64,000 bases of DNA, taken from positions 1 to 64,000 of the forward strand of contig JANMAT010000003.1 of the NCBI GenBank assembly GCA_031359995.1, in the 5' to 3' direction. This DNA comes from JANMAT01 sp031359995. GTDB taxonomy: Bacteria; Actinomycetota; Acidimicrobiia; Acidimicrobiales; Ilumatobacteraceae. Position 1 is the first letter of the stretch, and each line of letters starts with the position of its first letter. The position numbers and the translations under genes are program-made. Below the pieces are notes generated by a model. It was not told the origin of the DNA. It searched no databases and saw only the letters and a program-made list of their open reading frames with translations. Of the stretch, positions 26,159-33,789 are shown in pieces.

Positions 26159-27336
26159 GCGCCGGCCACCGCGGCCTCGAGGGCCTCGGGGGTCACGGCG
26201 CCGATGGCGATGCGGCCGTCGTCGAGCACCAGCACGTTCACCAGCCGGGTGCTCACCAGGTGGCCCGTGGTGCCACCCACGGTGACCGCCGGCGAGTTGC
26301 TGAACAGGGTCTGGAACTGACGGCCCAGGTTCACGCCCGACACGATGGCCACGCTGTCCCATGCCTCACCGACCACCTTGGCGTCACTGCGGGGACCGGT
26401 GCGGTCGACCCGGGGCAGCTGGCCGGTGGCGGCGACCGTGACGGCCTGGTCGGTGCCCCCCTGATCGGTGACAGCCGCCTTGGCCCGGCGGGCGGCGCGC
26501 TCGCCATGGTGGCCGAAGGAGCCGAGCGGCAGCAGTTCGGTGACCGACGCCGCCTCCTTCACCGTGCTGCCCGGGGGCGGCGTGAAGGTGAACGTGGACG
26601 CCGGCGGGGTGTCGAACGAGATCGACGTGAACTCGATGTCGATCACCGCGGCGGTGGTGTCCTTGGCGTGCACCCGCACGGCCAGCGGCACACCGGTGGC
26701 GGCGTCGACGGCGATCTCACCGTCGGCCACGGTCGACGTGGCCGACCGGGGCGCCACGACCAGTTCGTACACGGGCCGGCCGGCGACGTAGCCGGGGGTG
26801 CGCACCGAGACCTCGGTGGTGGGGTCGACGGCGTCGAGCAGCTGCAGGGCCGCCGTCGCCGGATCGACCGCCGGCACGGTGGACGGCACGCGCTCGTGGT
26901 CGGCACCCTCGGGCACCGACACGTGGGTGACGCCCATGGACGACGAGTCCCACGCCCAGACGTCGGCGCCGTTGCGGATCCAGTCCTGCTCGGCCTGGGG
27001 CGAGTCGATGGCCAGACGCACGCGCTCGGGACCGTCGACCCACACGTGGGCGGTGTGGGTGCCCGACAGCAGGTCCAGGAACGTGCCGCCACCCACGCCG
27101 AACGAGCTCAGGTCGGGCAGGCCGAGGCGGGCGGTGAAGGCGATGTCACCCGACAGCGTGGTGACGTCGCTGGTGCGCACCCGGTCCATGAGCTGGGCGG
27201 CGGTGAGCGGCGGCAGCACCGGCACCGGATCGGCGCTGGCCGGGATCATCTTCGGGATGGTGCTGATGGCGGCGGTGGCAGCCAGGGCGGCGGCCGGCAC
27301 CACCCAACGCAGACGACGGCGGCGACGAGGGGTCAT
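26155..27336 (-). CDS. LolA-like secreted/anchored lipid-binding protein
   Basis: The 393-residue protein opens with MTPRRRRRLRWVVPAAALAA, a basic n-region and a hydrophobic helix that act as signal peptide or anchor. The body has the LolA/LppX-like pattern: LTAAQLMDRVRTSDVTTLSG, HTAHVWVDGPERVRLAID, NGADVWAWDSSSMGVTHV, and GYVAGRPVYELVVAPR, where a beta-sheet half-barrel packs around a lipid. A long C-terminal extension follows. In Actinobacteria such proteins are usually annotated as LolA-type or sigma-E regulatory proteins. Stop and start overlap with the ATPase gene, so it is probably the extracytoplasmic partner of that exporter. Confidence 0.75.
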   Translation of the reverse strand: MTPRRRRRLRWVVPAAALAATAAISTIPKMIPASADPVPVLPPLTAAQLMDRVRTSDVTTLSGDIAFTARLGLPDLSSFGVGGGTFLDLLSGTHTAHVWVDGPERVRLAIDSPQAEQDWIRNGADVWAWDSSSMGVTHVSVPEGADHERVPSTVPAVDPATAALQLLDAVDPTTEVSVRTPGYVAGRPVYELVVAPRSATSTVADGEIAVDAATGVPLAVRVHAKDTTAAVIDIEFTSISFDTPPASTFTFTPPPGSTVKEAASVTELLPLGSFGHHGERAARRAKAAVTDQGGTDQAVTVAATGQLPRVDRTGPRSDAKVVGEAWDSVAIVSGVNLGRQFQTLFSNSPAVTVGGTTGHLVSTRLVNVLVLDDGRIAIGAVTPEALEAAVAGA

Positions 27337-27342
27337 GTCGTC

Positions 27343-27348
27343 ACCATA
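27343..27348 (-). promoter_or_regulatory. Leaderless -10 hexamer TATGGT for the LolA/ABC operon
   Basis: On the minus strand TATGGT is followed by 6 nt and ATG 27336. It lies in the 23-bp gap after the kinase gene, so the LolA/ABC genes may be transcribed separately from the two-component genes. Confidence 0.55.
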
Positions 27349-27359
27349 CGGACGCGCAC

Positions 27360-28793
27360 CTAAGAGGACGCTGAGACGGGGGCGGCCCCGGCCGGCCCGG
27401 TCACCCCACCGTCCGCGCCGGGCGACGCCGCCGGCAGCCGCACCGTGAACACCGCGCCGGGCCCGCCGTCACCCACGCTCACCAGACCGCCGGCGCGGGC
27501 GACCAGCTCGGCCACGATCGGCAGGCCCAGACCGGCTCCACCACCCCGGCGGGAACGGTCGGTGTCGAGGCGCACGAAGCGCTCGAAGACGCGGCCCCGC
27601 TCCGCTTCGGGCACGCCCGGTCCGTCGTCGGCCACGGTGACCTCCACCCAGCGCCCGATCCGCCCGACGTGCACCGCGACGGTCGAGCGGGCGAAGCGGG
27701 CGGCGTTGGCGGTCAGGTTCTCGACGATGCGGGCCAGGTGCGACGGATCGGCCCGCACCACGGTGACCCCGTCGTGACTCCACCGCACCCCGACCGGGCG
27801 GCCGTCGGCGGCCAGGCGGGCCTTCAGGGTGGTCACCACGCCGTCGGCGGTGACGGCGGCGTCCACCAGCACGGCCCGGGCGGTCAACTGGTCGGCCTCG
27901 GCCTGGGCCAGCAGCAGCAGGTCGTCGACCAGGTGGCCCATGCGCTCGTTCTGCTCGAGCACGTCGGCCGCCACCGCCGGCCACGCGACGGCATCGGGGT
28001 GGGCGGTGGCCACCTCGAGCGCGGCGCGGATGTTGGCCACCGGCGTGCGCAGCTCGTGGGAGGCGTCGGCCACGAACCGGTGCTGCTGCTCCCGGGCGAC
28101 GTCGACCCGCCCGAGCAGTCCGTTGATGGTGCCAGCCAGCTGGCCGATCTCGTCGTCGCTGGCCGGCGGCGTGACCCGCCGGACACCGGAGCCGTCGAAG
28201 CCGGCGACCTCGCGGCGCAGCGCATCGACCGGGGCCAGGGCCCGCCCCACCAGCTGCCACGCCACCAGACCGGCCACCAGCACCAGCACGGGCACGGCGA
28301 TCAGCATCGCCGTGGTCACCAGGCGGGTCGACCGGTCGACCTGGGCCAGCGAGGTGGCCACCACCACGGTCACGGGCACGCCGCGCCAATCGGCCCGCAC
28401 CGCGTCGAGCCGCCAGCGCTGCGTGCGGCCGTTGGCCGTCAGAGTGGTCTCATCGGACGGTTCGCGATCGGCAGCCGTGGGGGCGAGCAACGGCGCCCGA
28501 CCGGCCAGTTCGGCGTGGGCGGCCAGCACCGCACCCGACGCGTCGAGCACCTGCACCAGCGTGGGCCACGGCGCCGCCACGGGGCGCAGCGGTTGCGGCC
28601 ACGTGGGCCCGATGGGCTGCACCAGCACGTCGGCGGCCCGGGCGCGGGCCTCGCCGCGCATGGGTCGCTCCAGCGAGCGCTGCACCAGCAGCACGAGCCC
28701 CACGCCGGCCAGTGTCAGCGCCGCGCCCACGACCGCGACCGTGGCCGCGGTGATGCGGGCCCGCACCGACCGGCGGCCGGGCTCACGGGCCAT
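27360..28793 (-). CDS. Sensor histidine kinase
   Basis: The 477-residue kinase has two transmembrane helices (about 12-34 and 158-180) around a periplasmic sensor region of about 120 residues, then HAMP. The HisKA box FVADASHELRTPVANIRAAL carries the phosphoacceptor histidine. ATPase boxes are IVENLTANAARFA (N), VADDGPGVP (G1) and GGGAGLGLPIVAEL (G2). It overlaps the response regulator by 11 bp and is 23 bp upstream of the LolA/ABC operon, which it may control. Confidence 0.93.
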   Translation of the reverse strand: MAREPGRRSVRARITAATVAVVGAALTLAGVGLVLLVQRSLERPMRGEARARAADVLVQPIGPTWPQPLRPVAAPWPTLVQVLDASGAVLAAHAELAGRAPLLAPTAADREPSDETTLTANGRTQRWRLDAVRADWRGVPVTVVVATSLAQVDRSTRLVTTAMLIAVPVLVLVAGLVAWQLVGRALAPVDALRREVAGFDGSGVRRVTPPASDDEIGQLAGTINGLLGRVDVAREQQHRFVADASHELRTPVANIRAALEVATAHPDAVAWPAVAADVLEQNERMGHLVDDLLLLAQAEADQLTARAVLVDAAVTADGVVTTLKARLAADGRPVGVRWSHDGVTVVRADPSHLARIVENLTANAARFARSTVAVHVGRIGRWVEVTVADDGPGVPEAERGRVFERFVRLDTDRSRRGGGAGLGLPIVAELVARAGGLVSVGDGGPGAVFTVRLPAASPGADGGVTGPAGAAPVSASS

Positions 28794-29460
28794 CGGCGGC
28801 CAAGCGGTAGCCGGCGCCCCGCACCGTGTGCAGCAGCGGTTGGTCCCGACCGTCGTCGATCTTGCGCCGCAGGTAGCCCATGTACACCTCGACGACGTTG
28901 GTGTCGGGGTCGCGAGCGGCGTCCCACACGTGCTCGACCAGTTCGACCTTGCTGACGACGGCCCCGGCCCGCAGGGCCAGGTACTCGAGCAGGGCGTACT
29001 CCTTGGCGGTCAGGTCGACGACCTCGTCACCGCGCCAGCACTGGCGCGACACGGTGTCCAGACGCAGGTCGCCGACCACGACCGTGGGGTCGCTGCGGCC
29101 GGCCGAGCGGCGGATGAGCGCGCGCAACCGGGCCAGCAGCACCGGGTAGGAGAACGGCTTGGCCAGGTAGTCGTCGGCGCCGGAATCGAGGGCCTCGGCC
29201 TGGTCCCACTCGCCGCTCTTGGCCGTGAGCATGAGCACCGGCACGTGCGAGCCCCGCTGGCGCAGTTCGCTCACCACCTGGTAGCCGTTGCGGCCCGGCA
29301 GCATGATGTCGAGCAGCACCACGTCGAAGGTCTCCTCGGTGGCGCGCCACAGCCCGTCGTCGCCGTCGATCGACACCTCGACCGCGTAGCCCTCGGCCTG
29401 CAGCCCGGTGCGCAGCGACGCCGCCATCGACGGGTCGTCCTCCACGATCAGCACACGCAC
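28783..29460 (-). CDS. OmpR-family response regulator
   Basis: The 225-residue protein has a receiver domain (VRVLIVEDDPSMAASL, phosphoacceptor Asp in VVLLDIMLPGRNGYQVV, switch LMLTAKSGEWD, Lys in DYLAKPFS). A winged-helix DNA-binding domain follows (LTAKEYALLEYLALRAGAVV, VEVYMGYLRRKID, LHTVRGAGYRL). The frame begins earlier, at 29487, but GTG 29460 matches the family start and has CATGCT 6 nt upstream. It is the first gene of the kinase/LolA/ABC group. Confidence 0.93.
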   Translation of the reverse strand: MRVLIVEDDPSMAASLRTGLQAEGYAVEVSIDGDDGLWRATEETFDVVLLDIMLPGRNGYQVVSELRQRGSHVPVLMLTAKSGEWDQAEALDSGADDYLAKPFSYPVLLARLRALIRRSAGRSDPTVVVGDLRLDTVSRQCWRGDEVVDLTAKEYALLEYLALRAGAVVSKVELVEHVWDAARDPDTNVVEVYMGYLRRKIDDGRDQPLLHTVRGAGYRLAADGP

Positions 29461-29504
29461 CGGGCCAGCATGCCAGGACCGGCCCACCGCGCGGGCTCAG
29501 GCGA

Positions 29505-29873
29505 TCACGACAACAGGTCGCGCACGCGCTCCTTGGGGCGACCGATGATGGCCGTGCTCCCCTTCACCACGACGGGGCGCTGCATCAGCATCTTGTGCTT
29601 CAGGATGACGTTCACGACCTGCTCGGGCGTGGCCACGTCGTCGTCGGTGAGGCCGAGCTTGTCGAACTGGGCGTCACGGCGCACCAGGTTCGTGACCGGA
29701 TCCTGAAGGATCGACACCAGGTGCTCCAACGTGGCCCGGTCGGGCGGGGTCTTCTGGTAGATCACGATCTCGGCGTCAGCGCCCAGCTCCTCGGCAATGC
29801 GCACGGCATTGCTGGAGGAGTTTCAATTCGTGTTGTGGTAGATCAGCACTCGGTCCAGCGCGGGCTCGGTCAT
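29505..29873 (-). CDS. arsC: ArsC/Spx-family reductase with in-frame UGA, candidate selenoprotein
   Basis: From ATG 29873 the frame reads MTEPALDRVLIYHNTN, then TGA (29823-29825, codon 17), then NSSSNAVRIAEELGADAEIV and on to a TGA at 29505. Without the internal TGA the 122-residue product is a normal glutaredoxin-type arsenate reductase. IYHNTN-x-NSSSN aligns with the family IYHNPxC-GTSRN, so the TGA sits exactly at the catalytic cysteine. The three phosphate-binding arginines of the E. coli enzyme have counterparts in LVRRDAQF, LMQRPVVV and IIGRPKE. A hairpin begins 2 nt after the TGA (see 29787-29820). I read the codon as selenocysteine. Arsenate itself as substrate is not proven; Spx-like regulators share the fold. 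TAGGTT 7 nt upstream supports the start. Confidence 0.8.
29787..29820 (-). promoter_or_regulatory. Candidate bacterial SECIS hairpin
   Basis: Reading the minus strand after TGA-AA: CTCCTC, CA, GCAATGC, loop CGTGC, GCATTGC, C, GAGGAG. The lower 6-bp and upper 7-bp stems are perfect, separated by a 2/1 internal loop. The first loop G is 19 nt after the TGA and is followed by U, within the roughly 16-37 nt spacing and G-containing apical loop of known bacterial SECIS elements recognised by SelB. Confidence 0.75.
29823..29825 (-). other. Putative selenocysteine codon (UGA)
   Basis: In-frame TGA, codon 17 of the ArsC-family gene, at the catalytic cysteine position. The frame stays open and conserved for 105 codons beyond it. 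Confidence 0.75.
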
Positions 29874-29880
29874 GCCATGC

Positions 29881-29886
29881 AACCTA
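29881..29886 (-). promoter_or_regulatory. Leaderless -10 hexamer TAGGTT for the ArsC-family gene
   Basis: TAGGTT on the minus strand is followed by 7 nt and ATG 29873. Its promoter lies back to back with the TACGGT at 29898-29903. Confidence 0.6.
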
Positions 29887-29897
29887 GCCTGCGGCGC

Positions 29898-29903
29898 TAC
29901 GGT
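29898..29903 (+). promoter_or_regulatory. Leaderless -10 hexamer TACGGT for the phosphoesterase gene
   Basis: TACGGT is followed by 6 nt and GTG 29910. The divergent start codons are only 36 bp apart. Confidence 0.55.
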
Positions 29904-29909
29904 GCCGGG

Positions 29910-30914
29910 GTGGTCGAGATCACCACCGTCGCCGACGACTTCGTCGTCCTCCACGACGGCCCCAGCGTGCTGCGCATCGACGGTCTGGACCCCGACACGC
30001 ACTACGACATCCGGGGCGCGGTGTTCCGCACGCTGCCCCGCCCGCCGGGCGAACGGCTCAGCACGTTCGTGACGGTGAACGACGTGCACTTCGGCGAGCA
30101 GGTGTGCGGCCTCATGGAGGAGGCCCCCGACACCGGCCCCGTGCTGCGATCGCCCGAGGGCGCCGAGCCCTACCCCGAGATGATGAACCGCGCCGCGGTC
30201 GCCGAGATCACCGCCATCGACCCCGATGCCGTGCTGGTGAAGGGCGACCTCACCCTCGACGGCGCGGACCACGAGTACGCCGCCTTCCTGGCCTGCTACG
30301 GCGGGTTCGGCGAGCGCCTGTTCCACGTGCGCGGCAACCACGACCGCTACCACCACCAGACCTGGGCCGCCGGCGATCAGGTCATCGACCTGCCCGGCGT
30401 GCGCATCGCCCTCATGGACACCACCATCGCCGGCGGCACCACCGGGGCGTTCGAACCTGGGCAGCTCGCCTGGCTCGACACGGTCGCCGGCGAGGCCGAC
30501 CGACCGGTGCTGGCGATGGGCCACCACCAGGACTGGGTGCCGGGCGGCAACCGCAGCGCCGACTACTTCGGCATCAACCCCGACGACTCCGAAGCGCTGC
30601 ACGAGCTCATGGCCCGGCACGAGATCCTCGGCTACTTCGCCGGCCACACGCACCGCAACCGGGTGCGCCGCACCGCGGCGTCGAACGGCGCGGTGCACGT
30701 GGAGGTCGGCACGGTGAAGGACTTCCCCGGTTCCTACGCCGAGTACCGCGTGTACGAGGGCGGCATCATGCAGCTGCACCACCGCATCTCCAGCCCCGAC
30801 GCGCTGGCCTGGAGCGACCGGTGCCGCGTGCTCTACCGGGACCTCGGCACCGACTACGTCGCCTACGCCCTCGGTCGGCTGGAGGACCGATGCTTCGTGA
30901 TCTCGACGCGCTGA
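29910..30914 (+). CDS. Calcineurin-like metallophosphoesterase
   Basis: The 334-residue protein carries the five metal-binding motifs of the family in order: TVNDVHFGE (D-x-H), AVLVKGDLTLDG (GD), FHVRGNHDRYHH (GNHD), VLAMGHHQDW (GH) and YFAGHTHRNRV (GHxH). An N-terminal beta-rich segment of about 55 residues precedes the catalytic core. There is no signal peptide, so it is cytoplasmic. The substrate may be a cyclic nucleotide, a lipid or a phosphoprotein and is not resolved. The frame is open upstream, but GTG 29910 is the likely start because of the promoter and because upstream sequence belongs to the divergent ArsC gene. Confidence 0.85.
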   Translation: MVEITTVADDFVVLHDGPSVLRIDGLDPDTHYDIRGAVFRTLPRPPGERLSTFVTVNDVHFGEQVCGLMEEAPDTGPVLRSPEGAEPYPEMMNRAAVAEITAIDPDAVLVKGDLTLDGADHEYAAFLACYGGFGERLFHVRGNHDRYHHQTWAAGDQVIDLPGVRIALMDTTIAGGTTGAFEPGQLAWLDTVAGEADRPVLAMGHHQDWVPGGNRSADYFGINPDDSEALHELMARHEILGYFAGHTHRNRVRRTAASNGAVHVEVGTVKDFPGSYAEYRVYEGGIMQLHHRISSPDALAWSDRCRVLYRDLGTDYVAYALGRLEDRCFVISTR

Positions 30915-31513
30915 GCGACTCGGAGCTGCGCACCGCCTACGAGCAGAGCGTGCAGTGGTTCGTGGCCAGCGCGGCGCGCGTGCCGGACGACCGCTGGGAC
31001 GCCCACGCCATGGGCACGTGGACGACGCGCGAGCTCGTCGCCCACACATCACGCTCGCTCGATCTGGTGCAGCGGTACCTCGACGCGCCGGCCGGTCCGG
31101 TCACCCTGCTCGGGCGCACCGCCTACACGCGGGTCGTCTTCGCCAACCCAACACCCACCCTGCACCGCGACGTGGCCGAACGGGCCCGCGAGACCGCCGA
31201 CGCTCTCGGGCCCGACATCGTGGCCGGCGTGTGGCGCCTGGGCGACGACGTGCTGAACCGGCTGGCCCGCACGCCCGACACCGCGCCTTGCACGACCCAC
31301 ATCGGCACGGTCACGCTGGTCGACTACCTGCCCAGCCGCATCGGCGAGCTGGTGGTGCACACCCTCGACCTGCACAAGGCGATGGGTTGGTCGACCGACG
31401 AGGCGCCCCGGCTGCCGGTCGAGGTCACCCTCGGGTTCGTGGTGGCGTTGGCCGACCCGGTGAGAGCGATCATGGCCCTGTCGGGCCGCATCGGCTACGA
31501 CGTGTTCTCCTGA
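30890..31513 (+). CDS. Maleylpyruvate-isomerase-family (mycothiol-enzyme fold) protein
   Basis: The 207-residue protein fits the DinB-like four-helix mycothiol-dependent family: LSDSELRTAYEQSVQWFVA, VPDDRWDAHAMGTWTTRELVAH (the typical W...P/GxWT...lvaHl motif with metal-ligand His), LPSRIGELVVHTLDLHKAMG (second His site, H-x3-D). These proteins use mycothiol or bind metal; many are annotated TIGR03083-type. The ATG lies 25 bp before the stop of the phosphoesterase gene with GGAGG 4 nt upstream, so the two genes are co-transcribed and translationally coupled. Confidence 0.75.
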   Translation: MLRDLDALSDSELRTAYEQSVQWFVASAARVPDDRWDAHAMGTWTTRELVAHTSRSLDLVQRYLDAPAGPVTLLGRTAYTRVVFANPTPTLHRDVAERARETADALGPDIVAGVWRLGDDVLNRLARTPDTAPCTTHIGTVTLVDYLPSRIGELVVHTLDLHKAMGWSTDEAPRLPVEVTLGFVVALADPVRAIMALSGRIGYDVFS

Positions 31514-31554
31514 CGCTTGGCGCGCCGCATCCACGTCGAGTACGAACCAACGTC

Positions 31555-32688
31555 GTGACGGACCCCGAGCTCCCCGCGTCCGGCCCGCTGGTCGGTCTGC
31601 GCGTCGTCGACCTGGCGTCGGTGCTCGCCGGGCCGAGCGCGGCGCGCTACCTGGCCGACTTCGGCGCCGACGTCGTAAAGGTGGAGCGCCCCGAGGGCGA
31701 CACGTGGCGCAACGTCGGCTGGACCGACGACGACGGCCGCACGTCGCTGTGGTGGCGGTTCACCAATCGCAACAAGCGCACCGTGGCCCTCGACCTGAAG
31801 GTCGACGCCGACCGCCAGGTGCTCCTGCGCCTGCTCGACGGCGCCGACGTGCTCGTCGAGAACTTCCGGCCCGGCACCCTCGAGCGGCTCGGCCTCGGCC
31901 CCGACGTGCTCCACGCCCGCAACCCGAAGCTCGTGGTGCTGCGCGTCACCGGCTTCGGCCAGGACGGCCCGTACCGCAACCGCCCCGGCTTCGCGTCCAT
32001 CGCCGAGGCGCTGTCGGGCTTCGCCGCGGTGAACGGCGAAGCCGACGGCCCGCCGTTGCTGCCGCCCATCGCCCTCACCGACGAGGTCACCGGGCTCGTC
32101 GGCACGTTCGCGGTGATGAGCGCGGTGTACGGCGGCGTCGGTCAGGTGATCGACGTGAACCTGCTGGAGAGCATCTTCCAGATCATGGGACCGGTGATCA
32201 CCGCCTACCGCCGTGAGGGCTACGTGCAGCCCCGCGCCGGATCGGCCATCCCCTACACGGTGCCGCGCGGCACCTACCGCTGCGCCGACGGGCACTACGT
32301 GGCGGTGTCCACGTCGGCCGATTCGGTGGCGGCGCGCGTGATGAAGCTGCTCGGTGTGGACGACGACCCGCGCTTTGCGACGTTCACGAATCGCGTGCGC
32401 CACCGGGGCGAGGTGGAGACGTTGCTGTCGGCGTGGATCGCCGAGCGCACCCAGGACGAGGTCGTCGCCGCCTTCGAACGAGCCGAGGCGGCCATCGCGC
32501 CGGTGTACGACATCACCGACGTCGACCGCGACCCGCACGTGCAGGCGCGCGGCATGATCGCTCAGGTCGGCTCGCTCCCCATGCCCGGCCTGGTGGCCCG
32601 CTTCTCGGCCACGCCGGGCGCCCTGCGATGGGCCGGGCGGGCCATCGACGCGGACGGCGACGCCATCCGCGCCCACGGCTGGGGCTGA
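31555..32688 (+). CDS. Family III CoA-transferase (CaiB/BaiF type)
   Basis: The 377-residue protein starts at GTG 31555 (MTDPELPASGPLVGLRVVDL). Family signatures are AARYLADFGADVVKVERPEG, NRNKRTVALDLK, VLVENFRPGTLERLGLG, LRVTGFGQDGPYRNRPGF and AAIAPVYDITDVDRDPHVQ. At the position usually occupied by the catalytic aspartate it reads VIDVNLLESIF, that is Glu, a variant seen in one branch of the family. Substrates are unknown. It follows the mycothiol-fold gene by 41 bp on the same strand. Confidence 0.87.
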   Translation: MTDPELPASGPLVGLRVVDLASVLAGPSAARYLADFGADVVKVERPEGDTWRNVGWTDDDGRTSLWWRFTNRNKRTVALDLKVDADRQVLLRLLDGADVLVENFRPGTLERLGLGPDVLHARNPKLVVLRVTGFGQDGPYRNRPGFASIAEALSGFAAVNGEADGPPLLPPIALTDEVTGLVGTFAVMSAVYGGVGQVIDVNLLESIFQIMGPVITAYRREGYVQPRAGSAIPYTVPRGTYRCADGHYVAVSTSADSVAARVMKLLGVDDDPRFATFTNRVRHRGEVETLLSAWIAERTQDEVVAAFERAEAAIAPVYDITDVDRDPHVQARGMIAQVGSLPMPGLVARFSATPGALRWAGRAIDADGDAIRAHGWG

Positions 32689-32707
32689 GCGCGCCGTCTC
32701 GACAGCG

Positions 32708-32736
32708 CAACGGCCCGCCCGGAGGGCGGGCCGTTG
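32708..32736. terminator. Bidirectional terminator hairpin
   Basis: A perfect 13-bp stem (CAACGGCCCGCCC with GGGCGGGCCGTTG) with a 3-nt loop, followed by TTC, between the convergent genes ending at 32688 and 32758. Confidence 0.88.
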
Positions 32737-32757
32737 TTCACACTCGGTGCGAACGGC

Positions 32758-32946
32758 TCAGTGGCCGTCGCCGTCCTTGTCGCCGGGGATGATGTCCTCG
32801 ACCTTGTCCTTGAGCTTGCCGAGCAGGCCGCCGGCCTTCTCCTTGAGATCGTCGGGGACCATGTCCTCGACCTTGTCGACCAGCGCCTCGGCCTTGTCCT
32901 TCAGGCCCTCGGCCGCATCCTTGGCCTTCTCCGCGAAACCGCTCAT
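32758..32946 (-). CDS. Small charged helical protein, antitoxin MT0933-like
   Basis: The 62-residue protein reads MSGFAEKAKDAAEGLKDKAE, continues with repeated KVEDMVP/KVEDIIP and LKDK/LKEK units, and ends GDKDGDGH. It is an amphipathic Lys/Glu/Asp-rich helix with an internal duplication of about 20 residues. Actinobacterial proteins of this look are assigned to the MT0933-like antitoxin family or to YtxH/CsbD-like stress proteins; no toxin gene is adjacent, so I do not claim a toxin-antitoxin pair. A Shine-Dalgarno sequence (GAGAGGA, 8 nt) precedes the ATG. Shared terminator at 32708. Confidence 0.7.
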   Translation of the reverse strand: MSGFAEKAKDAAEGLKDKAEALVDKVEDMVPDDLKEKAGGLLGKLKDKVEDIIPGDKDGDGH

Positions 32947-33049
32947 GTGTCGGTCCTCTCATCCGTGTCGGGCTGGGATCCCGACCCCACTGACGGGCGG
33001 AGCCTAGGCACGGAACGGACCGGACCGCGCCCCCGAGGTCACACTTGTT

Positions 33050-33697
33050 TCAGGCGCTGACGACGCCAATAGGGCACGACACGCCGGTGCCACCCAGACC
33101 GCAGTAGCCGTTGGGGTTCTTGCCCAGGTACTGCTGGTGGTACGGCTCGGCGTAGTAGAACGCGTCGAGCGGCGCGATCTCGGTGGTGATGGTGCCGTAG
33201 CCGGCTCGGGCGAGCTGCCCCTGGAACGCATCGCGGCTGGCGGTGGCGGCCGCCAGTTGAGCGGCGTCGGTCGTGTAGATCGCGCTCCGGTACGTGGTGC
33301 CGACATCGTTGCCCTGACGCATGCCCTGGGTCGGGTCGTGGCTCTCCCAGAACAGCTTCAGCAGCTGCTCGTAGCTGACCTTGGCCGGATCGAACACCAC
33401 GAGGACGACCTCGGCGTGGCCGGTCATGCCGGTGCAGGTCTCTTCGTAGGTGGGGTTGGGCGTGGAGCCCCCGGCGTAGCCGACCGCGGTGGTGAACACC
33501 CCGGGCGTCTGCCAGAACTTGCGCTCGGCACCCCAGAAGCAACCGAGGCCGAACCACGCGGTCTGATGCCCGGCCGGCCAGGGACCCACGAGAGGGTTGC
33601 CGTTGATGTGATGGGCCGAGGGCACGGGCATGTGCTCGCTGCGGCCGGGGAGGGCCTGGTCGGCCGACGGGATGGTGAGCGGCTTGCCGAATCGCAT
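33050..33697 (-). CDS. msrA: Peptide-methionine (S)-S-oxide reductase MsrA
   Basis: The 215-residue protein has the MsrA active site FGLGCFWGAERKFW with catalytic Cys53. VGYAGGSTPNPTYEETCTG, GHAEVVLVVFDP and AEPYHQQYLGKNPNGYCGLG follow. Cys199 and Cys208 near the C-terminus match the two recycling cysteines of the E. coli-type enzyme, so thioredoxin can reduce it. It repairs methionine-S-sulfoxide. An extended N-terminus of about 45 residues is like long-form MsrA. ATG 33697 is supported by TAGCCT 6 nt upstream. Confidence 0.96.
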   Translation of the reverse strand: MRFGKPLTIPSADQALPGRSEHMPVPSAHHINGNPLVGPWPAGHQTAWFGLGCFWGAERKFWQTPGVFTTAVGYAGGSTPNPTYEETCTGMTGHAEVVLVVFDPAKVSYEQLLKLFWESHDPTQGMRQGNDVGTTYRSAIYTTDAAQLAAATASRDAFQGQLARAGYGTITTEIAPLDAFYYAEPYHQQYLGKNPNGYCGLGGTGVSCPIGVVSA

Positions 33698-33703
33698 GCC
33701 GCC

Positions 33704-33709
33704 AGGCTA
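33704..33709 (-). promoter_or_regulatory. Leaderless -10 hexamer TAGCCT for msrA
   Basis: On the minus strand TAGCCT is followed by 6 nt (GGCGGC) and ATG 33697. Confidence 0.55.
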
Positions 33710-33789
33710 CGACGCCCCGGGACGGGGCCAACCACCGGCGGCGGCGTTCACCGATTGTTTCGGACCGAGCCGCGGGCCATGCTGCACCG

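Noticed and set aside
29823..29825. The in-frame TGA as an ordinary nonsense mutation
   Set aside because: It falls on the catalytic cysteine codon, the rest of the gene is intact with conserved anion-binding arginines, and a SECIS-like hairpin follows at the correct distance.
30104..31513. A single 469-codon plus-strand protein
   Set aside because: Its first part is a shifted-frame shadow of the phosphoesterase; only the segment from ATG 30890 has a recognisable fold.
32758..32946. Toxin-antitoxin pair at the small MT0933-like gene
   Set aside because: No toxin gene lies next to it; neighbours are a CoA-transferase and msrA, with a terminator between.
33050..33697. Second selenoprotein candidate (MsrA is Sec-containing in some organisms)
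   Set aside because: The active-site codon encodes Cys53 and no in-frame TGA occurs.
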